Origin: Flavobacteriales bacterium UBA7690
GTDB lineage: Bacteria > Bacteroidota > Bacteroidia > Flavobacteriales_F > PHOS-HE28
Direction: 5' to 3'
Length of the DNA stretch: 32,035 bases
NCBI GenBank assembly: GCA_002482775.1
Contig: DLGQ01000102.1
Location: 1 to 32,035, forward strand
Numbering within the stretch: the first letter of the stretch is position 1; every line of letters starts with the position of its first letter. The notes under the pieces were generated by a model, which worked only from the letters and a program-made list of their open reading frames with translations, had not been told where the DNA came from and ran no database searches. This document shows positions 23,018 through 30,546 of the stretch, piece by piece. Made by a program: the position numbers and the translations under genes.

Positions 23018-23048
23018 GTTGTATTTCCGCCGAAGTTCGTTACTTTTG
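23018..23048 (+). promoter_or_regulatory. promoter of rpmE2 (-33 and -7 boxes)
   Basis: GTTG at 23018-23021, a 19-nt spacer, then TACTTTTG at 23041-23048. This matches the Bacteroidota sigma-ABfr promoter TTTG-N19-TAnnTTTG with one mismatch. The box ends 22 nt before the ATG, the best two-part promoter in the window. Confidence 0.8.
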
Positions 23049-23070
23049 CCGCCCCAACGGAATTAACGTC

Positions 23071-23346
23071 ATGAAGCCGGATATCCACCCTTCCAACTAT
23101 CGCCTTGTGATCTTCAAGGACATGTCCAACGAGGATATGTTCATGGGCAAGAGCTGCACGAACACCAAGGACACCGTGAAATGGGAAGATGGCAATGAGT
23201 ACCCGCTGGTGAAGCTGGACATCAGCCAAAGCTCGCACCCGTTCTACACCGGCAAGATGATGTTGGTGGACACCGCCGGTCGCGTGGACAAGTTCAACAA
23301 GCGCTTCGCCAAGCACACCGCCACCAAGGCGACAGAGACGAAGTAA
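23071..23346 (+). CDS. rpmE2: 50S ribosomal protein L31 type B
   Basis: A 91-aa ribosomal protein of the large subunit. The start MKPDIHPSNYRLVIFKD, the SSHPFYTGKMMLVDTAGRVD segment and the FNKRFAK tail identify L31. It has no CxxC zinc motif, which makes it the zinc-free B form that replaces or serves as L31 in many Bacteroidota. The single cysteine is C29. It is a monocistronic gene with its own strong promoter and terminator. Confidence 0.96.
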   Translation: MKPDIHPSNYRLVIFKDMSNEDMFMGKSCTNTKDTVKWEDGNEYPLVKLDISQSSHPFYTGKMMLVDTAGRVDKFNKRFAKHTATKATETK

Positions 23347-23366
23347 GCCAACTACTGCTCTTCAGA

Positions 23367-23395
23367 AGCCCTCGGCCGTTGGTCGGGGGCTTTTT
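23367..23395 (+). terminator. rpmE2 terminator
   Basis: Stem AGCCCTCGGCC (23367-23377) pairing with GGTCGGGGGCT (23381-23391, two G-U pairs) around a 3-nt loop, followed by TTTTT. Confidence 0.85.
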
Positions 23396-23460
23396 CGTTG
23401 GGCTGGCACATGCTCATTTCCGCGCGGTTTGGGGTGGTGGTCGATGTAACTACGCTGGGC

Positions 23461-23541
23461 TGTGTAATATTAGGATTTACTTGTAATAATGTGTGTTAAT
23501 ATGCTGTTGGTCAAGATTATATGATGTTTTAAGTGCTATTG
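23461..23541. other. AT-rich non-coding block
   Basis: About 26% G+C by hand count over 80 nt, against well over 50% on either side. It lies between the terminators of two convergent genes. No ORF, promoter box or perfect repeat is visible in it; the remaining spacer from 23347 to 23607 is explained by the two terminators. Confidence 0.6.
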
Positions 23542-23562
23542 AACGCGCGTGACCTAGAACGA

Positions 23563-23588
23563 AAAGGGCGACCCTGAAGTCGCCCTTT
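23563..23588 (-). terminator. terminator of DUF1801/YdeI gene
   Basis: Perfect 10-bp stem AAAGGGCGAC / GTCGCCCTTT with a 6-nt loop. On the minus strand it ends in CCCTTTTCGTT. It lies 20 nt after the gene's stop. Confidence 0.8.
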
Positions 23589-23607
23589 CAAGTTGTTGTG
23601 TTGGTCT

Positions 23608-24213
23608 TCAGACACGGTGCTTGTCTTCCTTGCCCACTCCCTCACGGATCATCTCCAAGGCTTGGGCTATGCGCCGTTTCCGGGTCTCGTCCTTCTTGGC
23701 ATCATCGATCCATTCCACATACTCCTTCTTGTGGGAGTGGTTGAAGTTCTCCCAGTGCTCCCAGGCCTCTTCGTCCTTCTTCAGGCAATTCTCCAGTTCG
23801 GGTGGTACCACCAGCGCCTTGCTGGCGGGTTTGGCATCGCCTAGCTTGGTGCCGGCCCCGTTCAGTTTGACGGCTTGTTTCACCAGGTCGGCGAAGGCCT
23901 TTTCGTTGATGGGTTCGCCCTCGTTCACCTTGTACTTGCGGATCCCGCGCTCCTCATCCTTCTCGGTAAGTACGAAGAGGCCATGCGTATCCTTCAGCAA
24001 AGCACCCTTGTGGAACCACACGCTCACACAGGTCTTGAAGCCATGCAGGCTGATCATGATCCCGCCATGGTCGAAGCCCGGAGCGTTCCATCGCCAGGTC
24101 TCTTCCACCTCGGTGTCGTGGGCGTGGATCAACTGGCGTAGGCGCACCAGAAGTCTGCGTTGCCATTCTGGTTGTTCGGCGATGTAACTGTTGATCTGTT
24201 CCTGCGGATGCAT
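23608..24213 (-). CDS. DUF1801 and YdeI/OmpD-associated domain protein
   Basis: A 201-aa soluble protein. Residues 1-110 resemble DUF1801 (INSYIAEQPEWQRRLLVRLR, EETWRWNAPGFDHGGIM, SVWFHKGALLKD). Residues 130-195 match the YdeI C-terminal 'OmdA' type (VVPPELENCLKKDEEAWEHW, NFNHSHKKEYVEWIDDAKKD, ETRKRRIAQAL). Both are widespread domains of unknown biochemical role, DUF1801 having an iron-chaperone-like fold. It stands alone, with a terminator downstream and no promoter box recognised upstream. Confidence 0.85.
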   Translation of the reverse strand: MHPQEQINSYIAEQPEWQRRLLVRLRQLIHAHDTEVEETWRWNAPGFDHGGIMISLHGFKTCVSVWFHKGALLKDTHGLFVLTEKDEERGIRKYKVNEGEPINEKAFADLVKQAVKLNGAGTKLGDAKPASKALVVPPELENCLKKDEEAWEHWENFNHSHKKEYVEWIDDAKKDETRKRRIAQALEMIREGVGKEDKHRV

Positions 24214-24284
24214 GGGGAGCTGCTATTCTGGGGACCAAGCTAATAACGGCGCGAAGGATCGTTACGCCAAGGTGAAGTCGGTTC

Positions 24285-25490
24285 TTAACAAGCTTCCAGC
24301 ACGATGGCATAGCCTTGGCCAACACCTATGCACATGGTACACAGGGCGTAACGCTTTTTCCGGGCTTGCAATTCCAAGGCGGCGGTCTGCACAAGTCGCG
24401 CGCCGCTCATCCCCAAGGGGTGTCCTAACGCGATAGCTCCACCGTTGGGGTTGATGCGCGGATCGTTGTCTGCAATGCCCAAGCTACGCGTACAACTAAG
24501 CACTTGGGCCGCGAAGGCTTCGTTCAGTTCCAAGAGGTCGATCTGCTCCAGCGTGAGCCCGGCGCGCTTCAAGGCGAGTTTGGTGGCGGTCACCGGACCG
24601 ATACCCATGATGCGTGGTTCAACACCTACCACCGCGCTGCTCACGATCCGGGCCAGCGGTTTCAACCCATGTTCCTTCGCGCCAGCTTCACTTGCCACCA
24701 GGACAGCGGCTGCGCCATCGTTCAGCCCACTGGCGTTGCCAGCTGTTACCGATCCGTTCTTGCGGAAAGCGGGTTTCAATCCGGCCAACCCTTCCAAGGT
24801 CGTCTTCGGTTTCACGAACTCATCTGCGGAGAAGAGTACCGGATCGCCCTTGCGCTGGGGGATGGCCACCGGCGCGATCTCCTGCGCCAGGCGACCGTTT
24901 GCTTGCGCCGCCGCGGCTTTCTGCTGGCTCCACAGTGCGAACCGGTCCTGGTCTTCGCGGGTGATGCTGTTCGTTTCGAGGAGGTTCTCAGCGGTCTCGC
25001 CCATGGCATCCACCCCGAATTTCTCCTTCATCAACGGGTTCACGAAGCGCCAGCCGAAACTGCTGTCGTACATCTGCGCATCTCGGCCATAAGGCGTGCT
25101 GGTCTTGCTGATCACCCAGGGGCCACGCGTCATGTGCTCCACGCCACCGGCGATGAAAAGATCCCCACTTTCGGCAGCGATGGCGCGACCGGCCTGCACC
25201 ACGGCGCTCATACCTGATGCACAAAGGCGGTTCACGGTTTCACCAGGCACCGTTACGGGAAGCCCGGCCAACAGCCCGGCCATGCGGGCCACGTTGCGGT
25301 TGTCCTCGCCGGCTTGGTTGGCGCAGCCGAGTATCAGGTCGTCCACGGCGGCGGGGTCCAAGGTGGCATGGCGATCCATCAACGCCTTGATCACGTGTGC
25401 AGCCAGGTCATCAGCACGGACCGGCGAGAGCGTGCCGGTGAAACTGCCGATGGGCGTGCGGATGGCGTCGATGATGTAAGCTGCTTTCAT
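24285..25490 (-). CDS. paaJ: 3-oxoadipyl-CoA thiolase
   Basis: A 401-aa thiolase that cleaves 3-oxoadipyl-CoA (and, in the phenylacetate route, 3-oxo-5,6-dehydrosuberyl-CoA) with CoA to succinyl-CoA and acetyl-CoA. C90 (NRLCASGM) is the nucleophile; the histidine is in NGGAIALGHPLGMSGAR and the second cysteine in CTMCIGVGQG. The stretches GCANQAGEDNRNVARMAGL and SSFGWRFVNPLM are characteristic of the 3-oxoadipyl-CoA thiolase subgroup rather than general acetyl-CoA acetyltransferases. Its ATG overlaps the paaI stop by four bases. It could equally be called pcaF if it serves the beta-ketoadipate route, but the nearby paa genes favour paaJ. Confidence 0.92.
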   Translation of the reverse strand: MKAAYIIDAIRTPIGSFTGTLSPVRADDLAAHVIKALMDRHATLDPAAVDDLILGCANQAGEDNRNVARMAGLLAGLPVTVPGETVNRLCASGMSAVVQAGRAIAAESGDLFIAGGVEHMTRGPWVISKTSTPYGRDAQMYDSSFGWRFVNPLMKEKFGVDAMGETAENLLETNSITREDQDRFALWSQQKAAAAQANGRLAQEIAPVAIPQRKGDPVLFSADEFVKPKTTLEGLAGLKPAFRKNGSVTAGNASGLNDGAAAVLVASEAGAKEHGLKPLARIVSSAVVGVEPRIMGIGPVTATKLALKRAGLTLEQIDLLELNEAFAAQVLSCTRSLGIADNDPRINPNGGAIALGHPLGMSGARLVQTAALELQARKKRYALCTMCIGVGQGYAIVLEAC

Positions 25491-25927
25491 GCGGTGGGTT
25501 GTTCATCGGGGAACCACGGCTTACCGGTGCGGTAGACGGTGCCCTTGAAAAGCGCGACGGTCTCGCCACGCTGGTTGGTAACGGTGATGTGGTAGATGCC
25601 GATGCGGTTGGTCAAGCTCATTTCCTCCGACGCGGCGGTGAGGATATCACCTTCCTTCACCGGCTTGGTATGGCTGATCGAGGTTTCCACGGATACCGCT
25701 TGGATCCCGTAGGAATTGGAAGCGAAGGCCAAGCAGCTATCGGCAAGCGAGTAGGTGATCCCGCCGTGCGCGATGGCGAATCCGTTGAGCATTTCGGCGC
25801 GAAGAACGAGCCGGAGCAAACAGCTGCCGGGAGCCACGTGTACCCGTTCTATCCCCAGCCAGATGCTGAACGGATCGTTGTCGTACATGCGGGCCACCAC
25901 ACGTTCCGCGAGCCCTTGTGCATCCAT
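25487..25927 (-). CDS. paaI: PaaI-type hotdog acyl-CoA thioesterase
   Basis: A 146-aa hotdog-fold thioesterase that hydrolyses phenylacetyl-CoA derivatives, rescuing CoA when ring-epoxide intermediates accumulate. The catalytic region is MLNGFAIAHGGITYSLADSC, with HGG at 54-56 and the conserved aspartate D63, followed by VSVETSISHTKPVKEGDIL. A start at TTG 25936 would fall within the promoter box, so ATG 25927 is used. The exact -7 box six bases upstream and the four-base overlap with paaJ make it the head of a two-gene operon. Confidence 0.88.
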   Translation of the reverse strand: MDAQGLAERVVARMYDNDPFSIWLGIERVHVAPGSCLLRLVLRAEMLNGFAIAHGGITYSLADSCLAFASNSYGIQAVSVETSISHTKPVKEGDILTAASEEMSLTNRIGIYHITVTNQRGETVALFKGTVYRTGKPWFPDEQPTA

Positions 25928-25933
25928 GGTCGG

Positions 25934-25941
25934 CAAAGGTA
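25934..25941 (-). promoter_or_regulatory. -7 box of paaI-paaJ operon
   Basis: TACCTTTG, an exact consensus match, ending 6 nt before ATG 25927. The mRNA should start at or within a base or two of the codon. It sits in the 18-nt gap between ogt and paaI. Confidence 0.7.
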
Positions 25942-25945
25942 CCCT

Positions 25946-26467
25946 TCAGGCTTCGTCGAACAGTTCCTTCGGCAAGGCTCCCTCGTGCTGCAGCAACCAC
26001 TTCTTGCGCCAAATGCCCCCCACGTAGCCGGTGAGCAGGCCATCTGCAGAAAGCACACGATGGCAGGGAACGATGATGGGAACAGGATTACTTCCGCATG
26101 CGTTGCCCACCGTGCGGGCGTTGGCTTTGCCACCGATGCTTTCCGCAATGCCTTGGTAGGTCTCGGAGGTGCCGTACGGAATATGATCCAGCGCCTCCCA
26201 GACCAACTTCTGGAACCGACTTCCCAAGCGTTGCACAGGCAGATCGAACTTGCGGCTACGGCCGGTGAAGTAGGCATCCAGTTGCTTGTGGGCTTCTTCC
26301 AACACCGTGGGCACTTTGGCCTGTCGCACGTGCAAGGCATCGAAGGATAGCCGTGTGATCAGTGCGCCGTCGCTTTCCACCCACAGCTTACCGATGGGGC
26401 TTTCCACCACCACCACATGGAGCGGGGCGAATAGTTCGGGTTCTTGCGTGGTTGGGCGGCTGGGCAT
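25946..26467 (-). CDS. ogt: methylated-DNA-protein-cysteine S-methyltransferase
   Basis: A 173-aa suicide DNA repair protein that removes alkyl groups from O6-alkylguanine. It has an N-terminal Ogt-like domain (SPIGKLWVESDGALITRLSF) and the C-terminal DNA-binding domain (RFQKLVWEALDHIPYGTSET). The acceptor cysteine is C135 in IIVPCHRVLSADG, and the asparagine hinge region NARTVGNACGSNPV is present. The length matches short Ogt, without the Ada regulatory domain. It lies divergent to DUF2461 and immediately upstream of paaI, but paaI has its own promoter. Confidence 0.95.
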   Translation of the reverse strand: MPSRPTTQEPELFAPLHVVVVESPIGKLWVESDGALITRLSFDALHVRQAKVPTVLEEAHKQLDAYFTGRSRKFDLPVQRLGSRFQKLVWEALDHIPYGTSETYQGIAESIGGKANARTVGNACGSNPVPIIVPCHRVLSADGLLTGYVGGIWRKKWLLQHEGALPKELFDEA

Positions 26468-26480
26468 GTGGCGGGCCGGA

Positions 26481-26488
26481 TATCTTCG
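26481..26488 (+). promoter_or_regulatory. possible -7 box for DUF2461 gene
   Basis: TATCTTCG, one mismatch to TAnnTTTG, 15 nt before ATG 26504. Confidence 0.4.
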
Positions 26489-26503
26489 GGCAAATTACTT
26501 CCG

Positions 26504-27169
26504 ATGGCCTGGTTCACCAACGACTTCAATGCCTTCTTCAAGGATCTGGCGAAGAACAACAACAAGGAGTGGTTCGATGCGAACCGCAAGCGCTACGAAG
26601 CAAGCGTGAAGAAACCCTTCGAAGACTTCGTGGCCGAGGCCATCAAGCAGGTGGCGAGACATGATAAGAACGTGCGGATCGAACCGAAGGAAGCCATCTT
26701 CCGCATCAACAAGGACATCCGTTTCAGCAAGGACAAGACGCCGTACAAGCTCAACAAGTCCGCGATCATCTCAGCGGCGGGGCGGAAGGACCATTCCACC
26801 CCGGGCATCTATTTCGAACTGGGACCGGAAAGCGTGAAGTTCTATGGCGGTGCTTACGAGCCCGATAAGGAGCAGTTGGAGAAGATCCGCACGGCGATCC
26901 TGCGCGATCCGAAGGGCTTCCGCAAGACCATTGAGGACAAGGCGTTCACAGCACTGTTCGCCGGTGTGAGCGGCGAGAAGAACAAGGTGTTACCCGCGGA
27001 GTTCAAAGGCGCCGTGGCAAAGGAGCCACTTATCGCGAACAAGCAGTTCTACGTGGCAGCCGAGCGCCCGACGAAACTGGTGGCGGACCCGAAGTTGATG
27101 GAGCACTTGATGGAGCACTACCTGGCGATGCGTCCGTTCAATATGTGGTTGGCTTCAGCGATGAAATAG
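26504..27169 (+). CDS. DUF2461 (TIGR02453) family protein
   Basis: A 221-aa cytoplasmic protein. It begins FNAFFKDLAKNNNKEWFDAN (residues 8-27), a hallmark of the family, and continues with IFRINKDIRFSKDKTPYKLN and GIYFELGPESVKFYGGAYEP. It ends with FNMWLASAMK. The molecular function is unknown. A longer reading from 26444 crosses the promoter box and the ogt start, so ATG 26504 is preferred. It is transcribed alone, divergent from ogt and convergent with the YceI gene. Confidence 0.9.
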   Translation: MAWFTNDFNAFFKDLAKNNNKEWFDANRKRYEASVKKPFEDFVAEAIKQVARHDKNVRIEPKEAIFRINKDIRFSKDKTPYKLNKSAIISAAGRKDHSTPGIYFELGPESVKFYGGAYEPDKEQLEKIRTAILRDPKGFRKTIEDKAFTALFAGVSGEKNKVLPAEFKGAVAKEPLIANKQFYVAAERPTKLVADPKLMEHLMEHYLAMRPFNMWLASAMK

Positions 27170-27181
27170 GCACCAACGAAA

Positions 27182-27207
27182 GAGCGCCCGCCTTTCGGCG
27201 AGCGCTC
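27182..27207. terminator. hairpin between convergent DUF2461 and YceI genes
   Basis: Stem GAGCGC-C-CGCC with GGCG-A-GCGCTC around the TTTC loop (one C-A mismatch). T-tracts are weak on both sides. Confidence 0.6.
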
Positions 27208-27231
27208 CTCGACTTTCACCGAAAGGGGACC

Positions 27232-27885
27232 TTACTGGGCGTTGCCGGTAAGTTCCACGGTCAGTTCGATAGCATCGTTCAGCACCACGTCTTTCATGGG
27301 AGCTGCCCACTTCGCGCCGTACTTCTGGCGGTCGAAGGAAAGTTTGCCGGTAGCCTTGGCCACACCGTTCTCTTCGGTCACCACGATATCGGTCACCTTC
27401 TCTTCGTTGGTCTTGCCACGGAGGGTGAGTTTACCGGTTGCGGTGGTGCCCTCTACGCTGGTGATCTCGAAGTTGGCGGTCGGGAAGCTGTCCACAGCGA
27501 AGAAGTCAGCGCTGCTCAAGTGGCCCACCAGCATGCTGCGGGTACCTTGCTTGGCGTCGTCTTTCGCGTAGTTCGTATCCAAAGGAGCGATGGTCTTCAT
27601 GTCCACGGTGAAAGCACCGCCGGTAACAACACCACCTTTCACGCTGAACTTGCCTTCGGTCATGTTGATGGTACCGTTGTGGCTCTTAACGCCGAGCATA
27701 GTGCCCGTCCACGTCAGTTTGCTGGCAGTGGCATCAACGGTGTAGGACTTCTCCATCGCAGCGAGGGCTGCGAGGCTATCGGCTGTCTGCTTTTCTTTGG
27801 CAGCAGCGGTCTCAGCTTCGCTAGGACCGCAGGCAACGAGGGCTACGGCTGCCAGAGCGACAACGGCAAGAACAGGGGATTTCAT
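27232..27885 (-). CDS. YceI-like lipoprotein
   Basis: A 217-aa protein of the YceI/lipocalin-like family, which binds isoprenoid-type lipids in some members. The lipoprotein signal is MKSPVLAVVALAAVALVAC, with C19 as the lipobox cysteine. After an Ala/Glu-rich linker comes YTVDATASKLTWTGTMLGVK and SHNGTINMTEGKFSVKGG, typical of YceI. Further on are the LTLRGKTNEEKVTDIVV strands and KLSFDRQKYGAKWAA. Its ligand is unknown. It stands between the two paa blocks and has its own promoter. Confidence 0.92.
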   Translation of the reverse strand: MKSPVLAVVALAAVALVACGPSEAETAAAKEKQTADSLAALAAMEKSYTVDATASKLTWTGTMLGVKSHNGTINMTEGKFSVKGGVVTGGAFTVDMKTIAPLDTNYAKDDAKQGTRSMLVGHLSSADFFAVDSFPTANFEITSVEGTTATGKLTLRGKTNEEKVTDIVVTEENGVAKATGKLSFDRQKYGAKWAAPMKDVVLNDAIELTVELTGNAQ

Positions 27886-27911
27886 TTGGTTTGAATGGTT
27901 GTTTGGGGGCG

Positions 27912-27919
27912 CAAATGTA
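27912..27919 (-). promoter_or_regulatory. -7 box for YceI lipoprotein
   Basis: TACATTTG, an exact match to TAnnTTTG, 26 nt before the ATG. A TTG 22 nt farther upstream may be the -33 element. Confidence 0.65.
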
Positions 27920-28006
27920 AGTCTAAAGTTTCCATGGAAAACAAGTGCGACTTTTCAACGATCATTTCACTTCTATCTGGGCCATAACCCACACGTTAAG
28001 TGGATG

Positions 28007-29167
28007 TTACCGCAAGCGTGATCCGGTCTGCGCTGCTTGGCGAAGCAGGGGCGAAGGCCGGTAACGATCCTCACCGTAGAGGTTTTGCAGCCGCTCCAAG
28101 ATGGCCAGCCAGTGCGAAGCGCCCAACTCGTCCGCCCAGGTGAGCAGGCCTTTCGGGTAGTTCACGCCTTTGGTCATGGCCAGGTCGATGTCAGCAGCGG
28201 AAGCTACCTGCCAGAAAAGTGCATCGGATGCTTCGTTGATCAGCATGGCGAGGATGCGCTCCACGATCGGCTCCGAAACGGCGGTGGATTGCTCCTGTAC
28301 CTGCTCCGGCCCCTGATCATACCGGTAATACCCCCGACCGCTCTTCCTTCCCAGCCGCCCGCTCTCCACCTGGCGCTGTTGGGTAAAGCTGGGTTTGTAC
28401 CGCTGGTCGAAGAAGAACGCTTCCCACACGGTCTTGGTCACGGTGAAGTTGACGTCGTTGCCGATCAGGTCCATCAGCTCGAACGGCCCCATTTTGAAAC
28501 CGACGCTCTTCATGGCCGCATCGATCGTGGGCATGTCCGCGATGCCTTCCTCGTAGATGCGGATGGCCTCACCGTAGAAAGGCCTTGCCACGCGGTTCAC
28601 GATGAAGCCGGGCGTGTCCTTGCAGATCACCGGAGTTTTGCCCCAGGCTTGCATCAGCGCGTACATCCGTGGTGCCAGAGCGGGATCAGAGACCAATCCA
28701 GGTACCACTTCCACCAAAGGAAGCAGGGGAGCGGGGTTGAAGAAGTGCAGCCCGACCACGCGCTCCGGCTTTGCGCACCCCGCAGCGATGGCGGTAACCG
28801 AGAGGCTGGAGGTGTTGGTGGCGAGGATCGCAGTTTGGTCAAGTACGGTTTCCAATTCCGCGAAGAGCTTCTTCTTGATGCCGAGGTCTTCGATGATGGC
28901 TTCGATCACGAGTCCACATCCGGCGAGTTCTTTCAGTTCCGTGGCGGGCTTGATGCGTGCGCGGATCTCGTTGGCCTTATCGCTGGTGAGTTTCCCTTTC
29001 TCCACCAACTTGTCAAAGGTCTTGCCCAGTGCGCTGATCGCCTTGTCCACCGCTTCCTTGCGCGTGTCGTAGAGGAAAGTGGTGTGTCCGGCTTGTGCCG
29101 CCACTTGGGCGATGCCACTGCCCATGGTGCCAGCGCCGATGACGGCAACGTTCAGTGAACTATCCAT
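28007..29167 (-). CDS. paaH: 3-hydroxyacyl-CoA dehydrogenase (phenylacetate pathway)
   Basis: A 386-aa NAD-dependent enzyme, predicted to oxidise 3-hydroxyadipyl-CoA to 3-oxoadipyl-CoA. The NAD motif GAGTMG is at 11-16, and the catalytic H141 lies in GLHFFNPAPLLPLVEVV with N144 and E153. Two C-terminal 3HCDH domains follow: GFIVNRVARPFYGEAIRIYE with GPFELMDLIGNDVNF, then VERILAMLINEASDALFWQV. E. coli PaaH is longer (about 475 aa), so the linker is shortened here. It starts 76 nt after paaG. General beta-oxidation is an alternative, but the neighbours suggest the paa pathway. Confidence 0.9.
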   Translation of the reverse strand: MDSSLNVAVIGAGTMGSGIAQVAAQAGHTTFLYDTRKEAVDKAISALGKTFDKLVEKGKLTSDKANEIRARIKPATELKELAGCGLVIEAIIEDLGIKKKLFAELETVLDQTAILATNTSSLSVTAIAAGCAKPERVVGLHFFNPAPLLPLVEVVPGLVSDPALAPRMYALMQAWGKTPVICKDTPGFIVNRVARPFYGEAIRIYEEGIADMPTIDAAMKSVGFKMGPFELMDLIGNDVNFTVTKTVWEAFFFDQRYKPSFTQQRQVESGRLGRKSGRGYYRYDQGPEQVQEQSTAVSEPIVERILAMLINEASDALFWQVASAADIDLAMTKGVNYPKGLLTWADELGASHWLAILERLQNLYGEDRYRPSPLLRQAAQTGSRLR

Positions 29168-29243
29168 GGGGCGAAGATCGGACGCATGGCATCACATTGC
29201 ACAAGGTCGATCCAGGTCGACGTTGCAAGTGCGATCGAGCGGC

Positions 29244-30023
29244 TTATTCCCCTTTGTACACCGGCTTCCGCTTCTCCAAGAACGCCTGCACGCCTTCGTT
29301 GTAGTCGTGGCTGCGGCCGGCGAGGCTCTGGAGTTCGTTCTCCACATCCAGTTGGCCATCGAGGTCGTTGTTCTCGCTGCGGTTGAGGGCTTCCTTCGTG
29401 AGTGCGATGGCCTTCGTCGGCATCTGGGCAAGCTTCTTCGCCAAGTTGTTGGCCTCGTTCAGCAGCTCGCTGTCCGGGACCATGCGCCAGATCATGCCTT
29501 GTGCTTCGGCTTGTGTGGCGCTCACCTTCGGCGCCAGGATCATTTGCCCGAACGCGCGTTGCATGCCCACTAAACGCGGTAGGGTGAATGTGCCACCGCT
29601 GTCCGGGATCAGGCCGATGTTGATGAAGCTCTGGATGAAGCTCGCGCTCTCTGCGGCCAGCGTGAGGTCGCAGGCGAAGGCGATGTTGGCCCCGGCACCT
29701 GCTGCCACGCCGTTCACCGCCGCTACCACGGGCTTGGGTAGTTTACGGATGCGACGCACGATGGGGTTGTACTGCACGGTGAGGATCTCCTCGATCTTGG
29801 TGCCCGGGGCAATGGCTTCGGCCAGGTCCTGACCAGCACTGAACGCGCGCCCTTCACCGGTGAGCAGCACGGCGCGGATGGTCTTGTCCGTAGCGCAAAC
29901 ATCCAGCGCTTGGATGACCTCCAACGCCATCTCGCGATCGAAACTATTGAGCTTGTCCGGGCGGTTGAGGGTGATGGTGGCGACACCGTCGGTGACGGAG
30001 AAGAGGATCTTGGTGTAGGGCAT
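29244..30023 (-). CDS. paaG: 1,2-epoxyphenylacetyl-CoA isomerase
   Basis: A 259-aa crotonase-fold protein. PaaG isomerises ring-1,2-epoxyphenylacetyl-CoA to the oxepin form. Marks are AFSAGQDLAEA (65-66 QD), the oxyanion-hole segment VAAVNGVAAGAGANIAFACD and the active-site acid D141 in NIGLIPDSGGTFTLP. Standard hydratases have two glutamates in these places; the lone Asp fits PaaG. The C-terminal RSHDYNEGVQAFLEKRKP is the usual crotonase tail. It begins 34 nt after the DUF5063 gene and precedes paaH. Confidence 0.92.
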   Translation of the reverse strand: MPYTKILFSVTDGVATITLNRPDKLNSFDREMALEVIQALDVCATDKTIRAVLLTGEGRAFSAGQDLAEAIAPGTKIEEILTVQYNPIVRRIRKLPKPVVAAVNGVAAGAGANIAFACDLTLAAESASFIQSFINIGLIPDSGGTFTLPRLVGMQRAFGQMILAPKVSATQAEAQGMIWRMVPDSELLNEANNLAKKLAQMPTKAIALTKEALNRSENNDLDGQLDVENELQSLAGRSHDYNEGVQAFLEKRKPVYKGE

Positions 30024-30057
30024 GGTTCTAAGATCTATTGTCTGAGATCATGTGATT

Positions 30058-30546
30058 TCAGGTCGATTCGAATCGTCTCATTTCGAGATACCATTGAAGG
30101 CTTCGCAAATGGTAACGCCAGTGGTGGTCGTAGGTGAAAGCGAAGTTCCAGGAAGCGTCCCCCGGTAGGTTATTTTCGATAAGCCACTTCACCTGTAGAA
30201 GCTCATTCGTGATGTCCAGCAGGTCGTCAATGGCATCACCGAGATGGAGGGTGGCGTTGCTGAAATTCGAGGTAACATCCGCCGGGATGTTGTAAAAGCC
30301 CAGCATCGGGAAGCGGGTGGCGATGGATTTGCGCAACGTGGCTTGGTCTGACCATCCCGGAGGATCCTGTCCATCCTCGGCAATGATCCTACCCACATCC
30401 TCTAAAGAATGTCGGCTCAGAGCGAGCAGGTCCAACACGTGATCCAAGCGCGACAAGTTTTCCTCTGTAGCTGGCTTTGGGTCGTTCACAAAAGACAACC
30501 AGTCTTGGATCAAACCATGGATGTGCACAATCCGCTCGTCTGTCAT
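30058..30546 (-). CDS. DUF5063-like protein inside the paa operon
   Basis: A 162-aa acidic, all-helical cytoplasmic protein. The segment LHLGDAIDDLLDITNELLQV and the later FAFTYDHHWRYHLRSLQWYL resemble the D-D-L-x-D-I-Y and HWG-x-H motifs of DUF5063, a family of unknown function. Similarity is moderate, so the family name is tentative. The start ATG overlaps the paaD stop by one base (TGATG), and paaG starts 34 nt later, so it is translationally coupled within the phenylacetate operon. A longer frame upstream lies within paaD and is not used. No membrane or signal segments are seen. Confidence 0.65.
   Translation of the reverse strand: MTDERIVHIHGLIQDWLSFVNDPKPATEENLSRLDHVLDLLALSRHSLEDVGRIIAEDGQDPPGWSDQATLRKSIATRFPMLGFYNIPADVTSNFSNATLHLGDAIDDLLDITNELLQVKWLIENNLPGDASWNFAFTYDHHWRYHLRSLQWYLEMRRFEST

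Noticed and set aside
28037..29158. Long open frame on the plus strand opposite paaH (373 codons)
   Set aside because: The minus strand encodes an unmistakable dehydrogenase with all catalytic motifs. The plus frame is a low-complexity His/Val/Gly-rich shadow caused by GC-rich codon use.
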